A stretch of DNA of 64,000 nt, from NCBI GenBank assembly GCA_003415625.1, contig PYIU01000003.1, forward strand, positions 7,546,053-7,610,052. The letters run 5' to 3'. The DNA is from Aquanectria penicillioides (taxonomy: Eukaryota; Ascomycota; Sordariomycetes; Hypocreales; Nectriaceae). The position numbers and the translations under genes were made by a program. Of the stretch, positions 22,410-34,251 are shown piece by piece. The notes below the pieces were generated by a model that did no database searches, had not been told where the DNA came from, and saw nothing but the letters and a program-made list of their open reading frames with translations. Each line of letters begins with the position of its first letter. The first letter of the stretch is position 1.

Positions 22410-23249
22410 ATGTCCATCGCAAGTGGTGGCTACGCTCGAGGTGACCTCCTCAACGGGTGCCATGCTCTAGTTCCAGGTCTGGCAAATGCCTATGGCTATG
22501 TTCCCAGCCTTGCAGCGGGCATCGTCTTCGATGTCATATTCCTAGCTGCGGCTATCTATCACGCCTTTCGCTCAGTGCAGAAGAGGAGGGTAACGTCATA
22601 TCTACTCGCGATTTCTGCCTATATTGAGCTTGTCGGGTGGATCGGTCGGACATGGTCCTCTAAATGTGCTTACAACAAGATCGCTTTCCTGTTACAAATC
22701 ACCACGCTTGTCGTCGCGCCGATCTTCATCGCTGCCGCCATCTACGTAACTCTCGGCTCCCTAATCAAAGCGGTCGGACAGCAGTACTCTGTTATTCGCC
22801 CGAAGGTCTATCTATGGCTCTTCCTCGTCATTGATGTCGTGTCATTACTCATCCAGGCCGGCGGTGGTGGCCTAGCCTCTGGAGCAGCAAACAAAGGAAA
22901 GGACACCAAGCCGGGAGCTAATTTAATGGTTTCTGGTATCATTTTTCAGCTTGTTAGCATGACTTTGTTTTGCGTCCTTTTCGCAATCTTCCTTTGGAGA
23001 TCCCGGCAGCTCTCGTTCACCAAAGGACAACGCCTTGTCGTCCATGCGACAACCGTTTCCGTCGTCGCTGTGTATATTCGATGCATCTACCGAACGATTG
23101 AACTTCTTGAAGGCTGGGATGCCAAATTAATGAAGACGGAGGGATACTTCGTCGGGCTTGATGGCGCTTGTATCGCGATTGCCATTGGAATCTTTTGCAT
23201 TTTCGACCCAGCAGTACTTCTACCAGCTGACAAGATACCTGAGCATTAA
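22410..23249 (+). CDS. RTA1-family seven-helix membrane protein
   Basis: Single exon, 279 residues, the usual size for RTA1/lipid-translocating exporter proteins (PF04479). Seven hydrophobic helices are visible, starting near residue 27. The conserved internal features fit: YIELVGWIGR in helix 3, an IDVVSLLIQAGGGG helix 5 with its glycine run, and RCIYRTIELLEGW in the sixth loop. ATG 22410 was chosen because it follows the leader directly and gives the family length; the frame is open upstream but lacks a better ATG. Relatives in yeast (RTA1, RSB1) give resistance to aminocholesterol or export sphingoid bases. Next to a tailoring cluster it may provide self-protection or membrane adaptation (inference). 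Intact. Confidence 0.88.
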   Translation: MSIASGGYARGDLLNGCHALVPGLANAYGYVPSLAAGIVFDVIFLAAAIYHAFRSVQKRRVTSYLLAISAYIELVGWIGRTWSSKCAYNKIAFLLQITTLVVAPIFIAAAIYVTLGSLIKAVGQQYSVIRPKVYLWLFLVIDVVSLLIQAGGGGLASGAANKGKDTKPGANLMVSGIIFQLVSMTLFCVLFAIFLWRSRQLSFTKGQRLVVHATTVSVVAVYIRCIYRTIELLEGWDAKLMKTEGYFVGLDGACIAIAIGIFCIFDPAVLLPADKIPEH

Positions 23250-24506
23250 ATTTGGATTCCATATATTATTCATTATTCAAATTAAAAAAGGGAATATTAG
23301 ACCCTTTTTGCTAGCATTATCAATGTGCCATGTGACAACAGTCCCCATCCTAGAAGCTAAACTCTACAAACGTACTAAGATTGTGTTCATACAAGACAGT
23401 AGCGTCCCAGTGCCTGGTATAACCACCGAAATTGTTTTTTCATATCTGTCAAGGCATATTGTCCTTGAAGTAACTGTCATGAGTATTCTATCTATCAAAT
23501 ATGCGTTGACTCTGCCCCTTGTATGTGGCTTCGTGGCTTGTCTAGTGGTAGGCATGTCGCTGATGGCCACAGCGCTCCCCAGTCGGTCGTCAAGTGCCGT
23601 GAATTCAGTGCGTAATTTACAGGTCGATTTCATCCTTCAATACAGTATACTGATTAATCATGTAGGTAATTAATTGCATCGCCGTCCTCAATGCCTTATT
23701 TTCTACAGCAAGACTTGTATTTTGATATATTACAAAGCTGTGGACTGGCAGACGATCAGAGTTTAAAGTCAGCCTGAAAGAATCAAATAAATTATCATCC
23801 ACTTGCAAAACCTGTCCTCCAAGCAGAGATGTGGCTACCAATGATCAATTGATTACTGTGCATTGGAACCAAATGATGAAACGGCTCTTAGATTCAAAGT
23901 AGTAATAAATATTGGATAGATTGTTCTGTCTTTGGTGCTTCAAATGTGTAAAAATTCACTTTATTGATTTCTCAACAGGTCTATTCTTCGCACCTAGATA
24001 CCGTAGCATTACTTGGAATAGCAATGTGCACATAGAATAGCCATGCTGTCAACCGTGTCTTGATGCAGCTTATTAACCCAAATAATATCGAGACAGAGGT
24101 CCAGTGGCATCACTAAACACAAGGAAGTAAACTCTAGACTTGAGATTGTTCGATCACCTCTTTTGACCAATGCAGTCTTCTTTTTCGCGCCCGAGCAATG
24201 TGATAATCCCCTGTTCTGGGGCTTTGTCCTCGCTGGAAGCAGGAGATCAAAATCGGTTGTCTGTTGCAAGCCTCGGCTCATGTGGCTTTGCTTCCTATTG
24301 GCTCCAATCCATCCTGGGACTGGGTTTGCCCAATCAACAAACAATTATCCCAGCCGATGTTGCATTTTAACAGGGGCAAAGACGTTATCACGTCAGTTGA
24401 TCAAGCCAGGGGAGTTTGAGACGTAAATAAGAAAGCAGGTTTTGCGTTAATTTAGTTCCCGCCACTTCTCACCACATTTTACTTGCCTTCTTGTAGTTCC
24501 TGAACC
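23250..24506. other. 1.26-kb intergenic region, no gene seen
   Basis: Open frames at 23364-23633 and 24009-24344 (minus) and 23158-23673 (plus) lack domains and do not splice into anything recognisable. It probably marks the right edge of the cluster. Confidence 0.5.
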
Positions 24507-26050
24507 ATGTGTGAAGACGATCTGTACCAATCTCGAGCCCAAAACCCTTTGCAGGTGGATGTGTGTGCCATTCAACGTGCCCCATGCATACACTGCTTCT
24601 AAATTATCAACTGGCTAAGCTGTTTCTTCTAGGACGATGCCAGAGATACCGATTCTGCTTTAGATGGATCGTTTGTTCCCCGTTGAGACTATTCATCGCC
24701 ACTCACTGACAGTATTTCCAGAATAGGATCAGCCAGCTACCTGTCTTCTTTGACCTCAAGTATCGTGAACTATAAGTATGTTGCGAAACACCCAAATGCA
24801 ATGCGTGGGAGCTTCTCTGACTGAATCTTGCCTGGTTTTCGGTTTAGATATGAAGTGAGTTGTCTCAGTAAATATTGGTTCAAGTACTCACGATCAGCGC
24901 AGAATGGTCGTCGGTATCATGCTTACCGCGAGGGCACTTATTTGGTGGTAAGTATTTGGGTGTTTATATAGTCAAAATTCGGGATCAATCTAATCCAAGA
25001 AATCACGATAGCCGAATGATGCAGAGGAACAAGATCGAATGGATTTGGTTCACCACCTGTCCTGTCTTGTGCTAGGTGGCAAACTTCACATTGCTCCCAT
25101 CGAAAGTCCCCACCGTGTTCTTGACCTAGGCACCGGTAAGTTTAAAGTACGCCGCATGTTCCAGTATCATGTCAATTTACCCGAATCAAGGCACTGGCAT
25201 CTGGGCCATTCAATTTGCAGAGTGAGACTATTACTCTCATCTGTTTTCTATGTAGCAGACGCACAAATCTAACAATCTTCTCTTAGTGAATATCCCTCAG
25301 CAGAAGTTATTGGAACCGATTTGAGCCCAATACAACCTAAGTGGTACATCGATCAACTCTGCACATTGATTATACTATTTTACCGACCATCTTCATAGGG
25401 TTCCGTCGAATTGTAGTTTTGAGGTGGATGATTTTGAAGCCGAATGGCTATATAAACAGCCATTTGACATGATTCATGCTCGAGAACTACAGGGGTGTAT
25501 CGCTGATGATAATAAGTTCTTCCAAAGAGCTTTCGATCACTTGTCGTCAGGAGGCTACATTGAGCTTCAGTCAACTGACCCTCGTTTTGTCTCGGACGAT
25601 GACACTGCCAAGATTGCAGAAAGTGCCCAGCTCTGGGTCAAGACTCTGCTTGATGGCGCGAGAAATTTTGGTAAGCCCATCGATGTGGTTGCATCGTGGA
25701 AGAGAAAGTTAGAGAACTCTGGGTTTGTAGATGTCCACGAAGAAATCCATAAGGTAAACCATTCTTGGCCCACTTTGGTCTTTTCTTCGCCGCTTCAGGA
25801 GCTTATAATCTCATCATAGGTCCCTATTGGTTCATGGGCCAAGGATCGGAAACTCAAGGAAATCGGCAGACTTCAAGGTTTCCAGCAGATTCAGGCAGTT
25901 GGTTCGTATACACCCGCCATCTTTGGACGTATTCTTGGCTGGAGCGACGAGGAGATACAAGTATTTATGGCGAAGATCAGGAATGATTTAAGAAACCCAG
26001 ATATCCATCTTTACGTCCCTGTCCATTTTATCTGGGCAAGGAAGCCTTGA
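24507..26050 (+). CDS. LaeA-like SAM-dependent methyltransferase, ten exons
   Basis: Exons 24507-24554, 24633-24670, 24722-24775, 24848-24854, 24903-24947, 25012-25135, 25191-25221, 25287-25343, 25399-25753 and 25820-26050. All phases agree; total 990 nt, 329 residues. Family landmarks appear in order across the junctions: SSLTSSIVNYKYENGRRYH, AYREGTYLVPND, LHIAPIESPHRVLDLGTGTG (SAM-binding motif I), WAIQFADEYPSAEVIGTDLS, PIQPKWVPSNC and FDMIHARELQG. This is the UMTA/LaeA-like group; LaeA itself is a nuclear velvet-complex regulator of secondary metabolism, but many LaeA-like genes near clusters have unknown or small-molecule targets. The acidic N-terminus (DDLYQSRAQ, DDARDTDSALD) is typical. 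The first intron ends and the 51-nt second intron are my best fit; the rest is firm. Same strand as RTA1. Confidence 0.85.
24848..24854 (+). other. 7-nt micro-exon of the LaeA-like methyltransferase
   Basis: Sequence ATATGAA, flanked by GGTTTAG on the left and GTGAGT on the right. It supplies one base of a lysine codon plus tyrosine and glutamate in the conserved YKYENGRR motif. Skipping it would shift the frame, so it is required. Confidence 0.7.
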
Positions 26051-26851
26051 TCGACTCAATCGATTCACCTTTTTATTCCTGCTTCTAACGGCTGGCTACC
26101 CTAGAGGTAGGTACCTTAAGGCCCACTGGTTGCAAAGAGGCAACTCATATCACCCTCTCCTTCCTTCATATTGCATATATTTTGGTTTAGATCTGATTGC
26201 TTTACGTTTAACCCGGCGGAATCTGACTATGAACATCTATGCTAGTTTAAGTCCCTTTGCTCAGTTAAGCGTTATCTTTTGCAGCTGTTTGTAATTGCTT
26301 GTAGGAATGACACACAACTGACGGGGAGGATGTGTAATTTTATTACAGGGACTAAACTTATCTCCACCTCATGGAAGGTCACACTGACTCCATGGTGGAA
26401 CCAACAGCTAAGAGCTACCACCTGAATCCACTCAGGCTGTGAAGGGTCCCTCGCTGACGCGTCGGCACACCTGCACCAATTCCTGGCTTGAATCATTAGC
26501 TACACCTTCGATTCCCACCTACAAACTAGAACGTAACCTGCGTAAGAATGTACTTTGTTTCTCCATACCTAGTTGTCCAAAATGCAAGTTTGGACGAGCA
26601 AAGGCTGAGAGCTAGCACCCCCTACTAGGGGGGATCTCGAAACCGACACCTCCCCCATGACAGATTTCAAATCGAATAACGTGGAGTTGAGTTCTTCACC
26701 TGCCAGCATCTAATATATCCAGCGTTCTGTAACGCGTTTAAAAATCCTTTTCAGAAGAGTCCCAGCTGAGACTTTCGGGATGCATTTCAGAGCGATACGA
26801 CTGCCAACCTGGAAGAGGCGATAAAAATCTGTGGCTAAATCATCAATTCGC
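26051..26851. other. intergenic between convergent methyltransferase and MFS genes, no gene seen
   Basis: About 800 bp with no domain-bearing frame on either strand and no recognisable RNA gene. Confidence 0.5.
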
Positions 26852-28505
26852 TCAAGGTTTCCATCGAAAATCAGGATGCTTCCACTCCAGGTCAGCAATT
26901 TGTGCTCGGCTGAGACCTGCCAGTTCCTCCTCCCGCTCCGCCGGTGTCTTGTCGTCCCGTTTCCTATTATCCATTCGTATCCACCACAGGAAGAACAGGG
27001 ACGTAATCGATATCATGGCAGAGACGGCCAGGTTGAGTCCATTCCCAATCGGATACATGGGCCCATCCCAAGGCAGATAGGTCCAGGTTGCAATGAGGCC
27101 CCCAAAATATCCAAACATACCTACCAGCCCAAAATGTCAGTCACGTAGATCATAAAATGAGAAGGGGTATCCAGGCTGACCATTAGTACCAATGGCAATG
27201 CTGCGAGCTGTATCAGAAACAGTATTGGCGCTGACTTGAGAGTTTGACAATGCTCCACCAAAAAATGCACAGCTGGCGGTTAAGAAGATTGCTGCATAGC
27301 GGACGGTCGGATTCGTACTCTTGAGCAACATCGCGTAGCCAATCATAACAAGGGGCCCGCTAAGAAAGAGGAAGAATTGACGCGTGTCATAGCGTGTAGC
27401 GAGCCATGAAGCCAGAAGGATGCAGACACTAGCAACAATATATGGCGGGACAGTTAAAAGCTGCTGATGAACCCGCGTCTCTCCTGGATAGATGGTTCTT
27501 ATAATAGTGGGTAAAAAGAATGAAATACCTAAGACGACAATATTACCCAAAAGAAAGATAAATGATGTTGAAAGTGTTATAGGGTTCAGCATCCCGTTTT
27601 TCAGTTTTGTCCAGTTCATCTTATCAAGGACTGTATCTTGTCCGACGCGCTCTGACTTGACTCGATCCGTTGCTAAGGTCTTTTCGTTATCATCGAGCCA
27701 CCGCGCAGTAGACGGCCGGTCGGTTAGAAGTGCCAGGATGATAAGAGCAAGGCCAATAGTGATAATTCCTTCGATTCCAAAAATCATTCTCCAAGCAGTC
27801 AATGATCCGAATCGGTCGAGGCTGAGAATACCTGAGGCCAAAAGACCACCAAAAGCGCCAGCAAGAGGAGTCATTACCATATACATGCCAAGGCGAAAAG
27901 AGAGCTCAGAACGGCGGTACCAGCGTGAGAGGTAGTACGCAATTCCAGGAAGCATTCCCGCTTCGAAAATACCAAGAAGAAACCTACAGCCGATGATCTG
28001 GGCCTTGGTCCTCGCAAACGCCGTAGCAATTGTACATACTCCAAAAAGAAAGGTTGAAACAGGTAGAAACCATCCAGGTCCCATCACCTTGCAGAGTAGA
28101 GTAGCTGGTATCTCAAAAAGAGCGTAGGAAATGTAGAAGACTGACAAAACTAAATTATAGTCATTGCCTTTGAGTCCTAGGTCTTCTTCAAAGTTTGCGA
28201 GTCGCGCATTACCTGCGATGAGTTAGACCTCAAATTACTTAAACTGAGTTCAAAATTAGTACCAATATTTGCTCTGTCAATAAAACAAAATAGGTAGAGC
28301 ACTGCGACGAGGGGGACGATATGGAGATCGATTTTCCTCCGAAGCCGTTTTTCCGAGTCGTGGTTAAATTGAGCTTCAGGATTTCTCAATGGTCATGTAC
28401 AGTTAGCCTTTGAATCCCAATGGATGAAAACGAATCTCACAGCTCAATTTCTTTGACATCGCACTCCTCCAGGTGCTGAACATTGCTGTGGTCTTTCTGC
28501 GACAT
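26852..28505 (-). CDS. MFS transporter, DAL5/allantoate permease (anion:cation symporter) type
   Basis: Four exons read leftward: 28505-28441, 28384-28263, 28212-27181 and 27120-26852; introns 56, 50 and 60 nt, all phases consistent; 495 residues with 12 predicted helices. Landmarks: a charged N-terminus then RRKIDLHIVPLVAVLYLFCFIDRANIGNA (helix 1, split by an intron), ISYALFEIPATLL (helix 2), GFRFLLGIFEAG-like CRFLLGIFEAGMLPG (helix 4), and MFGYFGGLIATW with PWDGPMYPIGNGLNLA in the last exon. These mark the DAL5/TNA1 family, which imports allantoate, nicotinate, pantothenate, biotin precursors and similar organic anions. The start in the small first exon was found by following the phase. It is head-to-head with P450-6, so import and oxidation of the same aromatic or organic acid is possible (inference). 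Intact. Confidence 0.9.
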
Positions 28506-29295
28506 GGCTCAGGTTGGCCAGGTTTGAGGATAATCAAGGTGTGAGACTTGCCAGTGGCTATTGAAGATAATTGTGTGGAATTTTGTAACAAAGAACCGTA
28601 GTATATATACTAGACACATGATACTTCAATCAGATTACATGTGTAGCAGCACTCGCTCATTAGAATGCAACCCTGTACTTCCCCAGATCGAGCCCCGGAT
28701 TCTCAAATTCCACTAGCTTGAATGCCAGCGCTAGATCCTATCTCGGTTTCCAATCATGAATTTCCTATTCGAGTAAAAGTCATGCCGAGATACCGAGGTA
28801 TGTCTCATGATTGGTCAATTGCCAGCGCTAAATCACCCCGTACTATTTGACGCTCATGCTCGCACGGCAATCAACAATGATATTGCCGCTTATGATGGGA
28901 AGTTTATCTATCAATCCATTGCTTGTTTTATTTGTCTAAATTTTGATTGGCTGGAAAGCATGACCCTGGAATATTGATCACGGTGACGCATAGATTCTGA
29001 TACCCGGATTCCGAGATTCCCGAGCTTTCCCAGATCTCCCCGCATTCAAAACCAAAGCATTAGCCATGGATGGAAAGTTTGCGGAGAAGAAACAGGGCGT
29101 CGGCATGTGATGACGGTAGTGGTAAACAAACGTCAATTGATCTCGACGGATTTATCAGGCATGGCATCGCTCTTGTCATAGGTACAAAGAAATCCTTCGC
29201 CACCAAGAAATTCAGTCATCTCGAGAAACAGACTTGGATCACCACACATACAGTCCATAAACTCAGCCGAGGTTAAACTTTTGCTTCCTTACATT
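28506..29295. promoter_or_regulatory. divergent promoter region, MFS transporter / P450-6, with nested repeats
   Basis: Contains an 11-bp direct repeat TGCCAGCGCTA at 28723-28733 and 28820-28830. Between them lie two interleaved inverted repeats: TATCTCGG (28739-28746) with CCGAGATA (28785-28792), and CCAATCATGA (28750-28759) with TCATGATTGG (28805-28814). The last pair carries CCAAT boxes on both strands. This arrangement suits coordinated control of both genes. No coding frame is seen. Confidence 0.5.
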
Positions 29296-30974
29296 ATGAA
29301 ATTATTCCTTCTGCTCCTAGTTCCTGTTGCCCTATTGGTGGTATCTTTTGTGCGATGGGTTGTCGGATTGTTACACTCTCCATTGAGGAAAGTCCCAGGC
29401 CCTCTACTGGCTCGATTCACCGATGCTTGGTACGGGTGGAATTTGAGTAAAGGTCACTTTGAGGAAATAAACTTAGATCTGCATAAGAAATATGGTGCCT
29501 CATTCACAGCAATACACAGACCGCTAAGGACAAGAGTTAACATTAACTAGGCAGCATCGTTCGTTACGGCCCGAACCGATACAGCCTGAGCGACCCTGAA
29601 GTTATAAAAGCAGTGTATGGCCTTGGAAACCACTACGTCAAATCTTCTTGGTACGAGACTTGGGCAACTCCTGGGCAATGGTCACTCTTCAGCGACCAGG
29701 AAATTAAGCGCCATGCCCAGAATCGCAAGCTGTACCAAGCAACCTATGCAATGTCCGCGTTGGTGCACTACGAGCAATTCGTAGACGAGTGCGCCGATTT
29801 GTTTACGCAACGCCTTCATGAAATGGCTCAGTCAACCCTACCTGTTGACATCAGACATTGGTTTCAGTGCTATGCTTTCGATGTCATAGGCATGATCACA
29901 TACGGTAAACGGCTCGGCTTCTTGGATCGTGGAGATGACATTGGGAACGTCATCAGCGCCTTGGAAGGACACTTGGGCTATGCAACACTTGTTGGTGTTT
30001 ACCCTACATTGCACAAGTATATCTTCCACCTGAAGAACTATTTGGCGGGTGCAAAAGGTGCAGGAAGAGCTTATGTGGTCAACTTCACAACCGAACGAAT
30101 TCGTGAGGCTCAAACAGCTCCAAAAACTGTGCAAACTCAAGGAAAGGCGGACTCGGAAGACTTTCTGTCAAAATTTCTAGCCAAAAGAGCTACTAACCCG
30201 GATTCTTTTACATTTTATCACGTGCTCGCTGGCTGTACGGCCAACATGGTTGCGGGTTCTGACACCACAGCAATCAGCCTATCTGCAGTTCTCTATTATT
30301 TGCTCAAGAGTCCCAACGCGTTGGAGAAACTGAAGGAAGAAATCAATCTTTTTACTTCTAACTCCAAATTATCTCTTTCGCCCACCTTCAAAGAGACCCA
30401 AGATATGCCGTACCTTCAAGCTGTCATTAAAGAAGCCCTTCGGCTGCATCCTGCTACCGGTTTGCCATTGGAGCGTGTCGTTCCAAATGGCGGTGCCACA
30501 ATCCTGGGCCGCTTCTTCCCTGAAGGCGTGAGTGTTAATGAATTCCCTTTGAGGCTAAGCTAATACACAGAAGTCAATTGTTGGAATAAATACATGGGTA
30601 GCTCATCGTGATACACGTGTATGGGGAGACGACGCCGATATGTTCAGGCCTGAACGTTGGCTCGAAAAGAGCGCCGAGAATATATCTCTTATGAATCGCT
30701 ACTGGATTCCGGTCAGAATTTCTTTCAATTGTGTCACAAATCCAGGTTCTAACTTGATATTCAGTTTGGCCTAGGTTCTCGAACATGCATCGGCCGGCAT
30801 GTTTCTATGCTCGAAATGTCGAAACTTATCCCTCGTATCGTTCGAGACTTTGATTTTGATCTTGACGGGTCCTTGAAATGGGAGAACTGGCGCACAAATA
30901 ATTATTGGTTTGTTAAACCTCTTAACTTCAAGGTGCAAGTGCTGGACAAAGGGATCACACCAGCATTCAAATAG
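29296..30974 (+). CDS. cytochrome P450, pisatin-demethylase/CYP57-like (P450-6)
   Basis: Four exons: 29296-29494, 29551-30527, 30571-30711 and 30765-30974; introns 56, 43 and 53 nt, phases consistent; 508 residues. ATG 29296 directly precedes a strong anchor (LFLLLLVPVALLVVSFV). Further landmarks: RKVPGPLLARF hinge, YGPNRYSLSDP, I-helix VAGSDTTAISLS, ExxR in KEALRLHP, FRPERWLE, and the haem loop FGLGSRTCIGRHVS. This is the class of benzoate/pisatin-type P450s used in aromatic detoxification and in secondary metabolism. Divergent from the DAL5-type transporter through a repeat-rich promoter; separated from the main P450 cluster by the methyltransferase and MFS genes, so it may belong to a small uptake/oxidation module instead. 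Intact. Confidence 0.9.
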
Positions 30975-31090
30975 CGTTGATGAGACTTAAGAATGTTTAC
31001 ACGCTTACTTTGCCTCCCTGCCTTAAAAGATTTATCTATATCATATTATATTTTACGTGGTCATGGGTTCTAAGAAATATGTTATATGAT

Positions 31091-31491
31091 ACAGGGTGGA
31101 AACAAAAGGCCACGGCGCCGCGCGTCGTTTTATTGTCAGAGCCTTTCGGAATGAGAGATAGAGAAGGCCGCCAGGCCAAAGGAATAGCATAGTGACCAAG
31201 GGTAGCGGGGCCCCAAGCACTACCCTTAGCTTCAAATGCATTAGCCCTCAGCTCTCAACCACAATGCAACCCACAATATAGCCCACAATACAATCTATGA
31301 TAATTACAATACAGCTAAAATAATAAAGGAAAAGGCAAGAAGAGAAGGAAGAACCACTTTAATACATGATATTCACTAAGAAATCCTAAATAGGCAATGT
31401 GGAGAATTTCCTTTTTGAGATTCCTAGGGATATGAGAGAGGAGGGTAAGGAGGTCGGGCGGCACTAAGACCTTTCGTTCCGAAAGGCATAA
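31091..31491 (+). repeat. dispersed direct repeat, copy 1
   Basis: Shares with 34808-35170 the blocks AACAAAAGGCCACGGCGCCG, GTCAGAGCCTTTC, AACCACTTTAATACATGAT and a terminal GGTCGGGCGG...ACCTTTCG...CCGAAAGGCATAA, in the same order and orientation, with indels between. Size and setting suit solo LTRs or a non-autonomous element (inference). Confidence 0.65.
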
Positions 31492-31669
31492 TGTACACCT
31501 AACTAAAAGATATTATGCCACATCGGCTAGGGTTGTCGAGAGCACAATGCCGAAACCATGGGATTAACAGCAGTAGATCAACACAGCGCACTGGCATGCA
31601 TCAGGCCTACCAGTATTCGTGACGCCGGTTCAGTCGTGGCAGCCTTTACCAAAATTCCATTCTCTCCTT

Positions 31670-34251
31670 CTAAGTCGTTGGCGTCGAATTTGATAAAAAG
31701 CAAAGTTCCCAATCTTGGTGCTCTTCCTCTTGGGCAGTATTCTGAGGTTCCGGAATGTGTTCCCTTGCAGTGCCCGGGCGGATTACTCCATCTTCTACCA
31801 AGGGATCCCATATTGAATCAATGCTCATTGACAACCGTAGATTGCACTCAATCGGTGTTTGTGCAGTCACCTGCGGCTCTTGTTCGTTTTTGGTCGATAT
31901 TGCGGCTAGTCCATTGACGTGTGGAGACGAAGCAGTCGAGTATTGGTGAGAGAAAAATGAGGTTGGAAGTAGTAGCGGGGTATCGGACCAAGGTGTCGCT
32001 TCATCGCGGAGCTCCCGTGGGAAATCGACATCCTCTGGTAGACGGCCTAGACTGAATCCAATATCCATGGTCATTGCAATCTTCAGATAGGACATAGGAT
32101 GAGACGTCATGAGACGCTCCCAGCTCAGCGTTAGTCCGCTTGGAGATGACAGTATAGATTCTACTGCGTACGAGCACTTTTTTTGATCCAATGCCATCTT
32201 AACAATGTCTGCAATCCATTGCATGCTATCGTATAGATCCTCGAATGTTCGCATAGCCTTAATAAAAAACTCTGGCTTGGAACTAGGGTTGCAGGCGAGC
32301 CTGCAGTTGAGGAAGTGCAGCGCAAGTGGGAAGGCTGTGCAGGGAACGCTATAATTGTCAGATGTAACAAATTCACCGCAATGAGAGTCGTATACTGACA
32401 CGTGCATTGGGAGGTATTTTGCAAGTTCAATCTCTGTCAGAATCTTCATACAAGTTGTTATTTCCGACGCTGCATAGTGGACTTCTGCGTAAGAGCCAGA
32501 AAGGCCAATGTCACTGAAAGCTGTTCGATCGGCAGCCAGTGTCAACATTTCCCAATTGGCTAGGGCAATTCGGGCCGAACTAACATGTCAACACTTGGCC
32601 GCCCTTTCTCACATGGGGGCATTACTTACTAGTAATAGATATTCACTGCATTCGTAAATATTGTGATGTCAGGGTGCAACATCCCGGTTGGGAGCCCCGA
32701 TATACCATACGAGCCCTTCTTTGCCGCATCACTGTGCCATCGATCTAACGTTCTCTTGCAGTTGTTTATTTTAGATTTGTCCTGGGCTTCAACGAAGTAC
32801 CTCAATTGCCAGCTACTCTCGTATGGAAATACCAGAGATGAGACATCTGCTAGAATAAGACACATATCGACCAGGCTCAAAAATGTCTTGGTCAATTGCT
32901 GTTTCGTGAACTTATCGTAAACCATTGAGCCGTTTGTCTCGCCTTCTAAGTCAGCGTAGCATAAAAGCAAATTCGAGTTGAATTCATAGTTTCCCCTCGT
33001 GATTTGACAGCTCCGACGTAACGAAATTGACATTGTGCAATCACGGACGATACAACAGCTCCATAGCCGCTTCAGTGACAATAGCTTGTATCTATCTCCG
33101 GGTCCAGTTAAAGTAGCTTTCTCGGGCCTGTTTTGCTGTACCTTTAAGCACCTGGCGCTATCAATGGCGATGCTGAGCCATACCGTGTTGGGTCTGCTTG
33201 CTGCCTCCTCCCTAGTGGGTGATGACGAGGAAAGCAAGATGGCGGCTTGGGCGATATGGAGTCTCGATGACTCAGTTTCGAGGTCGTAAAGTGTTTTAGC
33301 CTTTCGGTACATGGCCCTCCGAGCATCACGGGCGCTTGAGTAGCCCAGCTTCGAGAGTGTGTCGGAAGAAACAAAAGTGCTTGCCGCAAAAAGCATCGCT
33401 TGGAGGACTAAAAGTGGGATTCGCGGGACCCCATCGCAGGACCCTTCTCTCATACCATAGTACATTTCCCAAAACAAGGTCTCATGGATTAAGGGCATCA
33501 GTGGATGGACATAACGAAAATACTGCTCCACTAACTCGTCAAGTAAATGTCGAGCAGGAACCCGAAAGCACCCTTTAATTTTCAAGTAGTTGATATCTTC
33601 GGGGGCCAGCTTTGACATGTTTGCTACCGTGATGAATGAGTAGGTCGAATAAATTATGTATGCATCAGTTTGCGATCCTGGACAACCATTTTGTGGCACT
33701 GGGATGCCAAAGGGTAGTGACACAATCGGATGGTGTCTGGGACCTGAACCTGCCGTAGGTGAGTAAAGCACCATCACCACTAAAGGGGGAGCGACCTGAC
33801 CTTGGAGCTCTTGTGACGTTCCATGTTGCATCTCGTTATTTGGAATCTTTTCATCTGCCTCTTCTAATGTGATCGATGGCAAGTCACCGCCCTGGACTGG
33901 GCTACCGGATCCCAATACGAACATGTTTTGCTCGAGCCGCCGAAATCTCCATCTTCCGAAAGCCTCGTGTGGCCCGAATCTCTTTCCTCCAATCCTCCCA
34001 GTGGGAAGCCGTTTTGTACTAGTGGATTCAGCATGAACGGCGCGAGAGCTTGATCGACCTTTTGCCCTGCTTTCTCGACTTGGCACCGTGCATTCCTGTT
34101 CGTCCAGAACGCAATTTCTGCATGGGCGCCCAGCTTGAGCGACGTCGCATCGGATTTTACGGCGACGGCAAACCAGGCAAGCCGTTGACGCTCTGACGTG
34201 TTTCTTGCCAAGTTTGAAAGCTTTTGAGCTCGGGTCGACGGAAGACAACAT
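31670..34251 (-). CDS. Zn2Cys6 transcription factor, fungal_trans / cutinase-factor-like
   Basis: Two exons read leftward: 34251-32630 and 32579-31670; intron 50 nt (GTAAGT...TTAG), phase consistent; 843 residues. The zinc cluster near residues 24-54 (CLVCRRRKIRC...PCRNCVLDEQEC) is complete. The middle-homology region begins near residue 235 (RHLLDELVEQYFRYVHPLMPLIH), typical of PF04082 regulators and close to CTF1-type factors that control cutinase and lipid-use genes. Helical repeats follow (LQAMLFAASTFV, RHAQAAILL-like, KRLWSCCIVRD, the usual R/W contact). The acidic, glutamine-rich C-terminus may activate. No nonsense or frameshift seen, in contrast to the other regulator at 4-5 kb, so it could now be the only active regulator here. 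Flanked by the two repeat copies. Target genes unknown. Confidence 0.88.

Noticed and set aside
23158..23673. Open frame overlapping the RTA1 3' end
   Set aside because: Shifted frame of RTA1 followed by non-coding sequence.
24009..24344. 111-codon minus-strand frame before the methyltransferase
   Set aside because: No domain, no homologous look and no splicing partners.
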